Of a stretch of 64,000 bases of DNA, positions 1 to 8,721 are shown one piece after another; within the stretch, counting starts at the first letter, position 1, and each line of letters opens with the position of its first letter. Location of the stretch: positions 1 through 64,000 of the forward strand of contig NZ_CAKZHV010000068.1 of the NCBI RefSeq assembly GCF_936927845.1, given 5' to 3'. The position numbers and the translations under genes were made by a program. The notes under the pieces were generated by a model that saw only the letters and a list, made by a program, of their open reading frames with translations, made no database searches and was not told the origin of the DNA. Source of the stretch: an uncultured Sphingomonas sp. (GTDB taxonomy: Bacteria; Pseudomonadota; Alphaproteobacteria; Sphingomonadales; Sphingomonadaceae).

Positions 1-729
1 AGCAGCAATGTCTCGATCCTCGCTGCCAGCGAAATAATCGAGCAATGCCCTATCGGATGAGAGTGTCAGCATCGTGCTATTGGTCGTAACGGGTGACAGC
101 ACGAAAGGCTTTGCCGCACGCCCTTGCGCAGCGGCGCCTGCGACAAAGCGGGCGGGTGTCGTTGCCAGTAGTGCGGTAAGCAGGAAGCCCGTTGCCGGGT
201 GACGAGCGGCACCGGGTGCCGCGATCACTCCACCAAGACTGAATCCGATTACGCACACCGGCCCACGTCGCTCCAGTGCAATCATGAGCACATCGATTTC
301 AGCGCGCGCGCGGTCCGCATCGCCATTGCCTGCACGGACGCGGTCTATGCCTAGATAGGCGGGAACGACCACTGTCGCGCGTTCCGCCCATGCCGTAAGC
401 AAATGGTTGAGCGTCGCATGCCCGCCGAGACCTGCCAGCAGACGCTCGTAAGGGCCACCGAACAGATAGACGATCGTACCCGCCGCCGCGTGCTTCGGGA
501 CCGTGACCAGCGTAGGCATAACGCCGCTTGCTCCAAGAAAGCCTGCTGTCGTCAGTCTGAATCCGACACCCGCGAAGGTCCGGCCGCAGGTGAAGTCATT
601 CCTCTCTCGAAGCCAGTTGCTCGCCGCGAACACACGCGAGCGAATGTCGCTCCCGCAAGACACGAATGGCGCTGGCGGCGGCATATTGGGAACGGGAGTG
701 AACTGGGCCTCTGGATCGGGGAGGGCCAT
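1..729 (-). CDS. alpha/beta-hydrolase fold protein, 3' end cut by window edge
   Basis: This open frame has no stop before base 1, so 243 codons of the N-terminal part are visible. The start is the ATG at 729-727, preceded by a GGGGGA ribosome site. Residues 84-92 form a hydrophobic strand ending in an FGGPY turn that could shape an oxyanion hole. Residues 162-167 read GFSLGG, the nucleophile elbow (G-x-S-x-G) of alpha/beta hydrolases, so Ser164 is the likely nucleophile. The acid and histidine of the triad would lie beyond the edge. There is no signal peptide, so it is probably a cytoplasmic esterase, lipase-like or related hydrolase. The substrate cannot be told. It sits inside what looks like the distal end of an integrated island (see the tRNA fragment at 1570-1617). 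Confidence 0.7.
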   Translation of the reverse strand, partial: MALPDPEAQFTPVPNMPPPAPFVSCGSDIRSRVFAASNWLRERNDFTCGRTFAGVGFRLTTAGFLGASGVMPTLVTVPKHAAAGTIVYLFGGPYERLLAGLGGHATLNHLLTAWAERATVVVPAYLGIDRVRAGNGDADRARAEIDVLMIALERRGPVCVIGFSLGGVIAAPGAARHPATGFLLTALLATTPARFVAGAAAQGRAAKPFVLSPVTTNSTMLTLSSDRALLDYFAGSEDRDIAA

Positions 730-1033
730 GGTTTCCCCCGCAATGATCAACCTCCGGGTGCCGGCACCCGCAGTGTCATGTGCCCACGCCTGCGCCGGCT
801 GACGAGCGGCGCGGTAGTCATCGCCCTCTGCGACGGCGGACGCGCTCGCGCCCCCCATCTTTGGATGTCAGATGCTGATCGGCACGGCCTGTCAGCGATA
901 TGTGCCAAGTCACAACGGGGCAGGAGTTCTCGCAAATGAACGTGCAGCGGGAAACGCGGCCCCGCGCACGATGACGCTCTCAAAGCGAGTTTTGCTTTCC
1001 TAAAAACCTGTTCCCGATTATAGTCACGGAAAT
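730..1033. other. intergenic stretch without recognisable gene
   Basis: This 304-bp stretch holds the upstream region of the leftmost hydrolase gene. Open frames run through it on both strands, but none has a ribosome site, a recognisable domain or convincing composition. I see no clear feature beyond the ribosome site of the hydrolase. Confidence 0.4.
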
Positions 1034-1225
1034 TGGTGGTTCGGGAAGGCGCGCACCGCCCGCTGGCTGCTCCTCTACCATGACCGGGTTGCTGGCAACG
1101 AAGTCATCATGACGCAAGAGGAACTCGGCGTCCTGCTCAGCTGCCGGCTATCCGGCATCACGAACGCGGTGGCACGACTAGAAGGAGTGGGTGCACTCAA
1201 GGGACATCGTGGTCGGGTGGTCTCC
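1034..1225 (+). pseudogene. remnant of a Crp/Fnr-family regulator (C-terminal HTH only)
   Basis: The forward frame encodes the pattern of the C-terminal winged helix of Crp/Fnr regulators: TARWLLLYHDRV, then TQEELGVLLSCR, then a recognition-helix-like SGITNAVARLEGVGAL and HRGRVV. A stop codon lies just upstream at about 1021 and there is no cyclic-nucleotide-binding domain in any frame. After about 1225 the frame runs into unrelated sequence. It is therefore read as a truncated, non-functional fragment. An ATG at 1109 could start a short protein, but it would lack the first part of the HTH. The remnant lies between the hydrolase and the tRNA fragment, as expected for decaying island DNA. Confidence 0.55.
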
Positions 1226-1569
1226 GGGATCGAACCCGGCTCGAATTGCTCGCTGGGGGTGCGTATGGCTTCGCAGAAAGCGAATACCGTCGCTTGTTGC
1301 ACGCGCCTGTCTGAGCGGGTTGGTTTTGTAGGCGCGACAGCCATGCCGGATCGGGCATGCCAACAGTCGGACGTCCGTACACCAGACAGCATTAGGATTT
1401 AACATACTCTATCCAATCGGCCTGGGCTGAAGTCTCGTGCGGCAGGCGTGCTTCCTGTCGCAGAGGCTGGTATCGCAGCGGTATCGCAGAAAGTCGACGT
1501 TCTTGCTACGTTCTGGTTGGTATCGCTTCAGAAAAGCGTGGAAAAACAATGATTGGCGCAGCTTTTCAG

Positions 1570-1617
1570 GCAATGGCATTGCGAAGGTCAGGGGTTCGAT
1601 CCCCCTCGGCTCCACCA
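1570..1617 (+). repeat. 3' part of tRNA-Ala(GGC): probable attachment site
   Basis: Visible parts are the 3' half of an anticodon arm with anticodon GGC followed by A, a variable loop AGGTC, a perfect T arm (AGGGG, TTCGATC, CCCCT), the acceptor strand CGGCTCC, the discriminator A and an encoded CCA. Upstream, the anticodon stem pairs only partly, and no D arm or 5' acceptor strand exists. It is therefore a partial copy, not a functional gene. Tyrosine-recombinase islands integrate at tRNA 3' ends and leave such a copy at the far end. The intact tRNA and integrase would then lie to the left of this window, which cannot be seen here. Confidence 0.7.
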
Positions 1618-1728
1618 TTCCTCCAGGCTCTTGTGGCCTGATCCGACATCATGATCGATCAGCGAGCGTCGCGTTATTCCAGTGTGATCGTTTGATCCGC
1701 CGGTCGGCTCGTCTGATAGCCGCGCACG

Positions 1729-2271
1729 TCAGCGCGTTTCTTCTTCCGCCGCCTTGCGCCCCTCGATCTCGTCGAGCACCGCTTCGGGTGCGACGTCGCT
1801 TTCGACCTCTTCCATCTCGTGCGGGATGTCGATCGACATCTTGGCGGCGATCGCGTTCACCACGGTGGCGAGCTTGGTGAGTTCGTGCTCGGCGAGCAGG
1901 TTGATGTGAAGGTCCAGGTCGGCGCGCTTGTCCGCGGCCTGTTGCATCCGGTTCTGGCTGATCAGCACGAAGGTCGACAGGAAGATCGCCTCCACCGAGG
2001 CTTCGGATGCGAGGATGACGAAGCTGGGATCAAACGGCTTGATGCCTGGCAGAACGCCGGCGTTCAGCACGATCCAGGCGGCATAAACCGCCAGGTGCAG
2101 GTAAACGAAGCGCATGCTGCCGGTGAAGCGGGTGATCGCCTGCGCGACGCGGTCCTCAACCGATGCCGATGCGGCGTCGGTGGTGCGGCGGTGTTCGAGC
2201 GCGCTGATGTTGCGGTGGAGCGCGGCGCCGAGCTGCTTCGGCTCGGGGTGGGGCGCAAAGGAGCCGCTCAT
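1729..2271 (-). CDS. DUF1003 family membrane protein
   Basis: The protein of about 180 residues has the DUF1003 layout. A soluble N-terminus carries a VEDRVAQAITRFTGS segment. Two transmembrane helices follow (about YLHLAVYAAWIVLNAGVLPG and SVEAIFLSTFVLISQN), then an NRMQQAADKRADLDLHINLLAEHE-type stretch and an acidic coiled tail. The arginine/aspartate-rich segment after the second helix is the family hallmark. The function is unknown, though members are widespread inner-membrane proteins. I prefer the ATG at 2271 over a TTG at 2280; neither has a good ribosome site. The gene stands alone just outside the tRNA-derived attachment site. Confidence 0.8.
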   Translation of the reverse strand: MSGSFAPHPEPKQLGAALHRNISALEHRRTTDAASASVEDRVAQAITRFTGSMRFVYLHLAVYAAWIVLNAGVLPGIKPFDPSFVILASEASVEAIFLSTFVLISQNRMQQAADKRADLDLHINLLAEHELTKLATVVNAIAAKMSIDIPHEMEEVESDVAPEAVLDEIEGRKAAEEETR

Positions 2272-2344
2272 CGCCGACAAACCGTCATCTGCACCTCACC
2301 CGATCCAACCACGAGCCGGCGCGGCCGGCGACGCAGTCCGAACA

Positions 2345-2388
2345 GGTGGGGGCGCGACACGATCCGCCGATCGTGCCACGCCCGCCTC
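2345..2388 (-). terminator. possible terminator hairpin after the TonB receptor gene
   Basis: A dyad with arms CACGATC (2358-2364) and GATCGTG (2369-2375) around a 4-nt loop is extended by outer GGGCG/CGCCC pairing with small bulges. It lies about 60 bp downstream of the receptor stop codon. No clear T run follows on the minus strand, so a classic intrinsic terminator is uncertain. Confidence 0.35.
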
Positions 2389-2438
2389 CCGCTTGATCGA
2401 GGTCAGTCAGAAAGCGTCGGTATGGGCGTCCATGCGCG

Positions 2439-4637
2439 TCACAGGCCGAAGCGGATCGTCGCGCGCAGATCACGCCCGACGAGCGGGGCGAAATCCTTCA
2501 GGAAGCTCGAGGCGCGGCGCGCGTTGACGTCAAAGATGTTGTTGGCACTCAGCACCAGTTGCGTCTTGTTGGCGCGGCCGAACGGCAAAAAGGCGAGGCT
2601 GGCGTTGACCAACGTATAATCGTCGGTTCCGGTCTCGAACGCGGCGGTGCGGTTCTGCTGAAACAGATGCTCGACCTCGGCGCGGGCGGTGAAGGCATCG
2701 CCCTGAGCCTCGATGCCGCCGAGCACGCGCGGGGCGGGGATGCGCGGCACGGGGCCTTGGTCGACGACGTTGGCGTGAACATAGTCGCCCAGCACGTCGG
2801 CGTTGATCCGGGTGGTGCCGAGCGTGAACAGGTTCGCCGACAGATCGGCCTCGAACCCGTAATAACGCGCGTCCGCCTGATTGTATTGGAAGCAGGGCAG
2901 GTCGACCGCGCGACCGGCCGCGCCGAACTGCACCGCGGCGGCTTCGCAGATCGCGGGATTGACCTGGTTCTCGTAGATGAAGTTGGTAATCCAGTTGTAA
3001 TAGGCCGATGCGTCGAAGTTGATGCGATCGGTATGCGCGTGGAGCGTCGCCTCGAGCCCCCAGCTACGTTCCAGGCGGAAGTCGGGATTGCCGAGTTCAT
3101 AAGCCTGGGTGCCGGCATGGCCCCCGTTGGCGAACAGTTCCTCCGCCGACGGTGCACGCTCGGTGTACGAACCGTTCAGGCCGAGTCGGAGCGCATCGGA
3201 GCCGTAACTTGCACCGAGTGAGCCCGAGAAGGCGCCGTAGTTGCGCGTCCCGGTGAAGAAACGCTGGTCGAGATCGGTCTTGGCGGCCTGATCGGCCCAT
3301 TCGTAGCGCGCACCAGCCTCCGCCTTGAGCTTGCCGAAGTCGAACTGTTGCAGCGTGAACAGGCCGGTCTGGTTGGTTTCGTTGCGCGGCAGAAAGGCTT
3401 CGTCACCGACGACGTTGAACTGGCGGTTGAAGTATTGCACGCCCGATGCACCAGACCAGGCGCCGCGCCGCGCCTGAACCAGCTCGAGACGCCCCTCCAG
3501 GCCATTGTTGTAAAAGGCGGTGCCAACCGCGCCATCGGGTTCGAGCTCGAAATGGCGATAGGTCGCCTGGCCCGCGCGGATGCGGATGCGATCAAGGAAA
3601 CCGCCGCCGGTTTCGACCTCGCCGCGCAGATCCACGCGGTTCTGCACGAGGTCGAGCCGTGGTGCCTCTTGTTCCTGACCCACCGCGGTCGCGTAGCGGA
3701 TCGGGATGCCATAGACGCTGTCGTAATGGCTGTAACTGATGCCGAGCTGGCCGGTGTCGGTGATGATGCTGGCGCCGACGCCCGCGGTCCACGTTTCCGA
3801 CTGCGTGTTGGGCAGCTTGCCGCGGATGGCGGCGTTGGCGGCGAAATCGATCGGCTCCTCGCCAGGCTCCACATCCTGCGGCAGACCGACCTGGCTGAGC
3901 GCGGCGGCCCGCGCGGCGCGTGAGAGAGCGTACCCGCCAATGCGCAGGTTGTCGGTCTTCAGGTACGATCCGTCGGCGTGGAGGACGAGGTGCTGCCCGA
4001 CCGCGACATCGCCGGCGAGCTCGCCCGAGCGCTCGTTCGCGGCCGAGCCGTAATTGGCGATGCCGCTGAGGCGATAACCGTTCGTGGGCACGGTGCGCGG
4101 GATACGCGTGTCGACCACGTTGACGACGCCGCCGACCGCGGACGAACCGAACAGCAACGCGCTTGGGCCCCGAAGCACCTCGATCCGCTCGGCGAGCAGC
4201 GGGTCGACGACGACCGCATGGTCGACGCTGGTGTTCGATACGTCGATCGCGCCGATGCCGTCGGTCAGCACGCGGATACGCTCGCCCTGGAAGCCACGCA
4301 GGATCGGGCGCGATGCCGAGGGGCCGAACGAGGTCGCCGAAACACCCGGCAGGCGCGACAGCGTTTCGCCGATCGTTGGCCGCAAGTCGCGCGTCAGCGC
4401 CTCGCCCGAGAGGACGGAGGTACCTTGCAGCACGTCGCGCTCGCTGCGCGCAACGGGTGCGGTGACGATCACGTCACCGATCGTCGGCTGACGCGCGGAG
4501 GTGGCGACGGTCGCTGATCCGGCGTCCTGCTCGGTGTTGGTCGCGGCCGTGCCGCCCGAGGCGGACTGCGCGAGAGCGGGGGTCGCGACCGCAACCGCGG
4601 CGAGGCTGACGGTGACACGCAAGAACTTGGTCATCAT
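2439..4637 (-). CDS. TonB-dependent outer membrane receptor, ZnuD-like
   Basis: The product is about 732 residues. A signal peptide ends near ATPALAQ, followed by a TonB-box-like VIVTAPVARSE and a plug domain with LSRLPGVSATSFGPSASRP, RGFQGERIRVLTDG and IEVLRGPSALLFGSSAVGGV. The 22-strand barrel ends with the usual C-terminal aromatic-rich signature (DLRATIRFGL). The YDSVYGIPI segment and overall pattern resemble ZnuD-type zinc receptors, but the His-rich loop of classical ZnuD is absent, so the substrate is only suggested. The start is ATG 4637, preceded by AGGGA. An upstream ATG at 4652 would bury that ribosome site. It is a single gene. A short dyad, ATGTTACAT at 4696-4704, lies in its promoter region. 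Confidence 0.85.
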   Translation of the reverse strand: MMTKFLRVTVSLAAVAVATPALAQSASGGTAATNTEQDAGSATVATSARQPTIGDVIVTAPVARSERDVLQGTSVLSGEALTRDLRPTIGETLSRLPGVSATSFGPSASRPILRGFQGERIRVLTDGIGAIDVSNTSVDHAVVVDPLLAERIEVLRGPSALLFGSSAVGGVVNVVDTRIPRTVPTNGYRLSGIANYGSAANERSGELAGDVAVGQHLVLHADGSYLKTDNLRIGGYALSRAARAAALSQVGLPQDVEPGEEPIDFAANAAIRGKLPNTQSETWTAGVGASIITDTGQLGISYSHYDSVYGIPIRYATAVGQEQEAPRLDLVQNRVDLRGEVETGGGFLDRIRIRAGQATYRHFELEPDGAVGTAFYNNGLEGRLELVQARRGAWSGASGVQYFNRQFNVVGDEAFLPRNETNQTGLFTLQQFDFGKLKAEAGARYEWADQAAKTDLDQRFFTGTRNYGAFSGSLGASYGSDALRLGLNGSYTERAPSAEELFANGGHAGTQAYELGNPDFRLERSWGLEATLHAHTDRINFDASAYYNWITNFIYENQVNPAICEAAAVQFGAAGRAVDLPCFQYNQADARYYGFEADLSANLFTLGTTRINADVLGDYVHANVVDQGPVPRIPAPRVLGGIEAQGDAFTARAEVEHLFQQNRTAAFETGTDDYTLVNASLAFLPFGRANKTQLVLSANNIFDVNARRASSFLKDFAPLVGRDLRATIRFGL

Positions 4638-4727
4638 GGCTTCCCTGAACACGTGACGCCGCGCCTAAGAGCAACCGCGCCGTACATCAAGCGCTATGTT
4701 ACATCATCGCATTGGAGAATAGGACGA

Positions 4728-5429
4728 TCACGGATCAGCGCGCAACCGGTAGCCGACGCCGAGTTCGTTCGCGATCACGCTGCCGACCGGAGCAGGTGCT
4801 TCGAGTTTCTGGCGCAGGTTGCGGATGACAATGCGGAGATAGTCGATCCTCGGGTCTTCCTCGCCGCGCCACGCCGCCGCGATGATCCGGTCGTGGGTGA
4901 GGACGCGGCCGACGTTCCGCGCCAGGATCGCGAGCACGTCATACTCCTTGCGGGTGAGATGGACGTCCTGACCGGCGCGGTGGACGGCGCGGCGATTCAG
5001 GTCGATCGAGAGATCGCCGCGGCGGACGATCTCGGGCAGGGCTTCCGCCGTCCCGCGATGCCGCAATGCGGCGCGCAGGCGGGCGAGCAGCTCATCGGTG
5101 TCGAACGGCTTGGTGACGTAATCCTCTGCACCGAGATCGAGCGCGGCGACCTTTTCCTGCGTCGCGTCGCGCGCCGAAATGACGATGATGGCGCGCGCAT
5201 CGCCGGCACGCAGCAGCGGGATCAGCCCCAACCCGTCGCGGTCGGGCAACCCCAAGTCGAGCAGCACCGCGGCGGGTTGCGCCGCGGTTACCTCGGCCAG
5301 CGCCTCGCGGCCGTCGCGCGCCTCGGCGACGGCGTAGCCTGCACGCTCCAGCGTGTTGCGCAGCAGGCGGCGGATCGCGACCTCGTCGTCGACGACGAGG
5401 ATGGTGGCGGCGGCGTTCGGCTCTGGCAT
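4728..5429 (-). CDS. kdpE: KdpE potassium response regulator
   Basis: The 233-residue OmpR-type regulator has a receiver domain (residues about 9-120) with acidic pocket VDDE, phospho-acceptor Asp58 in LLDLGLPD and Lys107 in VTKPFD. A winged-helix DNA-binding domain follows (about 135-230) with LTRKEYDVLAILARN and a NELGVGYRL end. It is phosphorylated by KdpD and activates the kdp structural genes under potassium limitation or osmotic stress. It is the last gene of the kdp operon, and its ATG shares one base with the kdpD stop (TGATG). No promoter of its own is apparent. Confidence 0.96.
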   Translation of the reverse strand: MPEPNAAATILVVDDEVAIRRLLRNTLERAGYAVAEARDGREALAEVTAAQPAAVLLDLGLPDRDGLGLIPLLRAGDARAIIVISARDATQEKVAALDLGAEDYVTKPFDTDELLARLRAALRHRGTAEALPEIVRRGDLSIDLNRRAVHRAGQDVHLTRKEYDVLAILARNVGRVLTHDRIIAAAWRGEEDPRIDYLRIVIRNLRQKLEAPAPVGSVIANELGVGYRLRADP

Positions 5430-8104
5430 CAGGTTAGCTGTTCGGGCGCGGGATCGCGGACGATCAGCGCGGCGGGAAAGGTGAGGGTGAAGGCAGCGCC
5501 GGCGCCATCGTGACGATTGGTCGCCTCCACCGCCATCCCCATCGCATCGGCGAAGGCCTTGACGATCGCGAGGCCAAGCCCGGTGCCGCCGACCGCACGA
5601 TCCGAGCCCTCCAGCCGGCGAAACGTCTCAAACACCTCACTCTCGCGGCCGGGTGGCAGGCCGGGGCCGTGGTCGAGCACCGACAGGCGCAATTGTCCGT
5701 AGCGATGCGCACCCTCGATCACGATCTCGCTGCCCGGATCGCCGTAGCGCCCGGCGTTGTCGAGCAGATTGAGGAGGCAGTGGTGAAGCAATTGCGGGTC
5801 GGCGCGAACCAGCGGCAGGTCCGGCGGCACCTCCAGCTGTAGTGCATGGCCTTCGAGCGCGCGGCGCGCGTCGTGCGCGGCGCCGGTCACCGCGTCGCTC
5901 AGGTCGATCGGCTCGACGTGGAGCGTCAGCGCGCCCGCCTCGACCCGCGCCATGTCGAGCAGATTGGCGACAAAGCGATTGAGCCGGTTCGCCTCCGCCT
6001 TGATCGTCGCGGTGAGCTCCGGAGTCGCGCCGCGATCGAGCTGATCGGCGGCGGCGAGAACCGCAGTGAGCGGCGTACGCAGGTCGTGGCTGACCGACGA
6101 CAACAGCGCCGCGCGCAGCCGGTCGCGGGTGCGGACCGCGTCGACGTCGCGCATCTCCGCTTCCAGCCGCAGACGTTCGAGGACGAGTGCCGACTGGTCG
6201 ATCAGGCTGGCGAGCAGCGGCAGGCGATCGGCGCGGATCGGATCGCCGCCGGCATCGTGTGCCGCGCCCAGCACGCCCAGAACGCGGTCGCCGGCCTTGA
6301 GCGGCTGAAACAACCATTCCGACGCGGCGAGCGTGCCCGACCCCTTGCCCGCAATTGTCGCATTGTCGAACGCCCAGCTCGCCGCGGCCTGATCCATCAA
6401 CTCAAGCCGGTAATCGGGATCGCTCGCGGCCTGCACTGCCAGCACGCCACCGGCCTTAGGCGCGAGCAGTACCACCTGCACGCCGAACAGCCGTTTTACG
6501 TCGTCGCAGATCATCTGCGCGGCGGTGACCGGATCGTTGATGCTGCTGAGCTGGCGCACGAAGCCAGCGAGCGTCGCGTTGGTGCGCGCACTCGCGGCGG
6601 CGAGATCGGCCTGCGCGCGGACGCGTGCGGTGAGCTGGCTGGTCGCGACCGCGACGCTCAGCAGCACGATGATCGAGACGACGTTCTCGGGATTGCTGAC
6701 CGTCAGCGTGCCGGTTGGGGGCAGGAAGAAGAAGTTGTACGCGAGGCTCGATGCGATGCCCGCGAACAATCCGGTTCTGAGCCCGAACAGACTCGCCGCG
6801 ACCATAACCGGCAACAGGTAGAGCAAGGCGACGTTGCCGAGGTCGAGCACGTGGAACAGCGCGCTGGCGACGGCGGTGATCGCAGCCACCCCGGCGAGGG
6901 TCAGGGCGTAGCCGGTTGGAGATCCCCAACCGGGCGCTCGCGTGCGCGTGCCCGCCGCCGGCGCGATCGCATCGTCGACGGGTACCACGTGGACGGTCAC
7001 GCCGGGCGTTTCGCGCACCAGCCGGTCGACCACCGAACCATGGCGCAGCTCGAACCAGCGCGAACGCTTCGACTTGCCGAGCACGAGCTGGGTGGCGCGC
7101 GCGTCGGCGAGGAAACGCTGGATGCCGTCGATCACCGCTGGCGCGGGAACGGTCGCGATCGCACCGCCGAGCTGGCTCGCGAGCCGCATCGTCTCGGCGA
7201 CGCGCGTGTGCTCGGCGTCGGAGAAGCCCTGCGTTCGCGGCGTTTCGATGAACAGCGCGGTCCATGGCGCCTTCAAGGCATCGGCGACGCGCTTGGCCGC
7301 GCGCACCAGCCCGTCGGCGCCCGGCAGTTCGGAGACGGCGACGACGATCCGGTCGCTTCCTGCCCAGGTGCCGCCGACGCCCAGGCTGCGGACATGGTCG
7401 AGCATCTGCGCGTCGACCGCCTGCGCCGCGCGCCGCAGCGCCAGTTCGCGCAGCGCCGACAGGTTCGATTTGGAAAAGAAATGCCCGAGCGCGCGGGTGG
7501 CCTCCTGCGGCAGATAGACCTTGCCCGCCTTCAACCGTTCGATCAGTTCGTCGGGCGGCATGTCGACCACCTCGATCTCGGCAAGCTCGAAAATCCGATC
7601 GGGCACCGTTTCGCGCACGCGGACGCGCGTGAAGCTCGCCACCACGTCGTTCAAACTCTCGACGTGCTGGATGTTGACGGTGGAATAGACGTTGATGCCC
7701 GCGGCGAGCAGTTCCTCGACATCGCCGTAACGCTTGGGGTGCCGCGAACCCGGCGCGTTGGTGTGGGCGAGCTCGTCGACCAGCACCAGCCGCGGCGCAC
7801 GAGCGAGGATCGCGTCGAGGTCCATCTCGTGGAGGGTGCGGCCCTCGTAGGCGACCGCGCGGCGCGGCACGATCTCCTGGCCGCGGGTGAGTGCTTCGGT
7901 TTCGGCGCGGCCGTGCGTTTCCACCACGCCGACGACCACGTCGACACCGTCGCGCCGGCGCGCCGCGCCTTCCGACAGCATCTCGAACGTCTTGCCGACG
8001 CCCGGCGCCGCACCGAGGAAGATCTTCAAACGGCCGCGACCCTCCTGCGCGGCGGTGCGCAGGAGGGCGTCAGGATCGGGTCGCGCGGGTCCCGGTGCCC
8101 CCAT
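5429..8104 (-). CDS. kdpD: KdpD sensor histidine kinase
   Basis: The 891-residue membrane kinase has the full KdpD architecture. The N-terminal KdpD domain carries a Walker A motif (GAAPGVGKT, residues 31-39). A UspA-like domain follows, then four hydrophobic helices (around residues 400-500), a GAF-like segment, a HisKA domain with His673 in SVSHDLRTPL, and an ATPase domain with DNAGRYG, DHGPGLP and GTGLGLAIV motifs. It senses potassium or turgor signals and phosphorylates KdpE. The ATG at 8104 overlaps the kdpC stop (TGATG). An in-frame TTG one codon upstream is less likely. Confidence 0.96.
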   Translation of the reverse strand: MGAPGPARPDPDALLRTAAQEGRGRLKIFLGAAPGVGKTFEMLSEGAARRRDGVDVVVGVVETHGRAETEALTRGQEIVPRRAVAYEGRTLHEMDLDAILARAPRLVLVDELAHTNAPGSRHPKRYGDVEELLAAGINVYSTVNIQHVESLNDVVASFTRVRVRETVPDRIFELAEIEVVDMPPDELIERLKAGKVYLPQEATRALGHFFSKSNLSALRELALRRAAQAVDAQMLDHVRSLGVGGTWAGSDRIVVAVSELPGADGLVRAAKRVADALKAPWTALFIETPRTQGFSDAEHTRVAETMRLASQLGGAIATVPAPAVIDGIQRFLADARATQLVLGKSKRSRWFELRHGSVVDRLVRETPGVTVHVVPVDDAIAPAAGTRTRAPGWGSPTGYALTLAGVAAITAVASALFHVLDLGNVALLYLLPVMVAASLFGLRTGLFAGIASSLAYNFFFLPPTGTLTVSNPENVVSIIVLLSVAVATSQLTARVRAQADLAAASARTNATLAGFVRQLSSINDPVTAAQMICDDVKRLFGVQVVLLAPKAGGVLAVQAASDPDYRLELMDQAAASWAFDNATIAGKGSGTLAASEWLFQPLKAGDRVLGVLGAAHDAGGDPIRADRLPLLASLIDQSALVLERLRLEAEMRDVDAVRTRDRLRAALLSSVSHDLRTPLTAVLAAADQLDRGATPELTATIKAEANRLNRFVANLLDMARVEAGALTLHVEPIDLSDAVTGAAHDARRALEGHALQLEVPPDLPLVRADPQLLHHCLLNLLDNAGRYGDPGSEIVIEGAHRYGQLRLSVLDHGPGLPPGRESEVFETFRRLEGSDRAVGGTGLGLAIVKAFADAMGMAVEATNRHDGAGAAFTLTFPAALIVRDPAPEQLT

Positions 8105-8709
8105 CAACGGCGCGGCGACCCCACCAGCGCATCGAGCGCGCGGTTGAGCGCGAGCATGTTGACGCGCGGATCACCGAGCAGCGGGCGAACGGTGATCCGC
8201 GCCACGAGCGAGCGTATCGTCGCGAGCGGCAGGCCGCGTGACCGGGCCACCCGTGCGGCCTGTGCCTGCGCGGCGGCGGGCGACAAATCGGGGTCGAGTC
8301 CAGAACCGCTCGCGGTGACCAGGTCGGCGGGGATGGCGCCGGTCAGCCCCTCCGCGCGATGCTTCGCCACGTCGGCCCTGACGCGGTCGGCCAGCGCCTG
8401 CGCGTTGGGGCCGAGGTTCGACCCCGAGGAGGCGAGCCCGTCATAACCCTTGCCCGCCGCCGACGGTCGCGTCTGGAAATAGCGATCGCTGGTGAAGGCC
8501 TGTCCCACGACTGCCGACCCGATCACGCGCCCGCCGGCGTCGCGTACCAGACTGCCATTCGCCTGCGCCGGGAAGGCCGCCTGCGCCACGCCGGTGATCG
8601 CCAGCGGATAGGCGAGCCCGAGCAGCGCGGCGAACAGGATCGTCATGACGATCGCCGGGCGCAGCGCCGTGGTCAGATCGCGTGTCATCGTCGTGCCCAT
8701 CGTATCCAT
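8104..8709 (-). CDS. kdpC: KdpC subunit of the potassium-transporting ATPase
   Basis: The protein of about 201 residues has one N-terminal membrane helix (VMTILFAALLGLAYPLAITG) and the conserved KdpC segments GSNLGP and ASGSGLDPDLSP. KdpC bridges KdpA and KdpB and helps capture potassium and ATP in the Kdp P-type pump. I chose the ATG at 8709, spaced 8 nt from AAGGAG; an in-frame GTG at 8718 overlaps that ribosome site. The kdpB stop lies 12 bp upstream, so the two are co-transcribed. Confidence 0.95.
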   Translation of the reverse strand: MDTMGTTMTRDLTTALRPAIVMTILFAALLGLAYPLAITGVAQAAFPAQANGSLVRDAGGRVIGSAVVGQAFTSDRYFQTRPSAAGKGYDGLASSGSNLGPNAQALADRVRADVAKHRAEGLTGAIPADLVTASGSGLDPDLSPAAAQAQAARVARSRGLPLATIRSLVARITVRPLLGDPRVNMLALNRALDALVGSPRR

Positions 8710-8721
8710 GTCTTTCACTCC

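Noticed and set aside
747..983. Minus-strand 78-aa frame upstream of the hydrolase gene
   Set aside because: No ribosome site, Arg-rich composition and no recognisable domain.
1109..1402. Forward frame as a complete 97-aa protein
   Set aside because: The first third is a broken Crp HTH and the rest is unrelated; treated as part of a pseudogene remnant.
1409..1618. Minus-strand frame beginning VEPRGIEPLTF
   Set aside because: This is the familiar false protein produced by reading a tRNA 3' end backwards; the tRNA fragment at 1570-1617 explains it.
5846..8446. Plus-strand frame of about 866 codons opposite kdpD and kdpC
   Set aside because: Arg/Asp/Gln-rich composition without domains, fully opposite a canonical kdpD.
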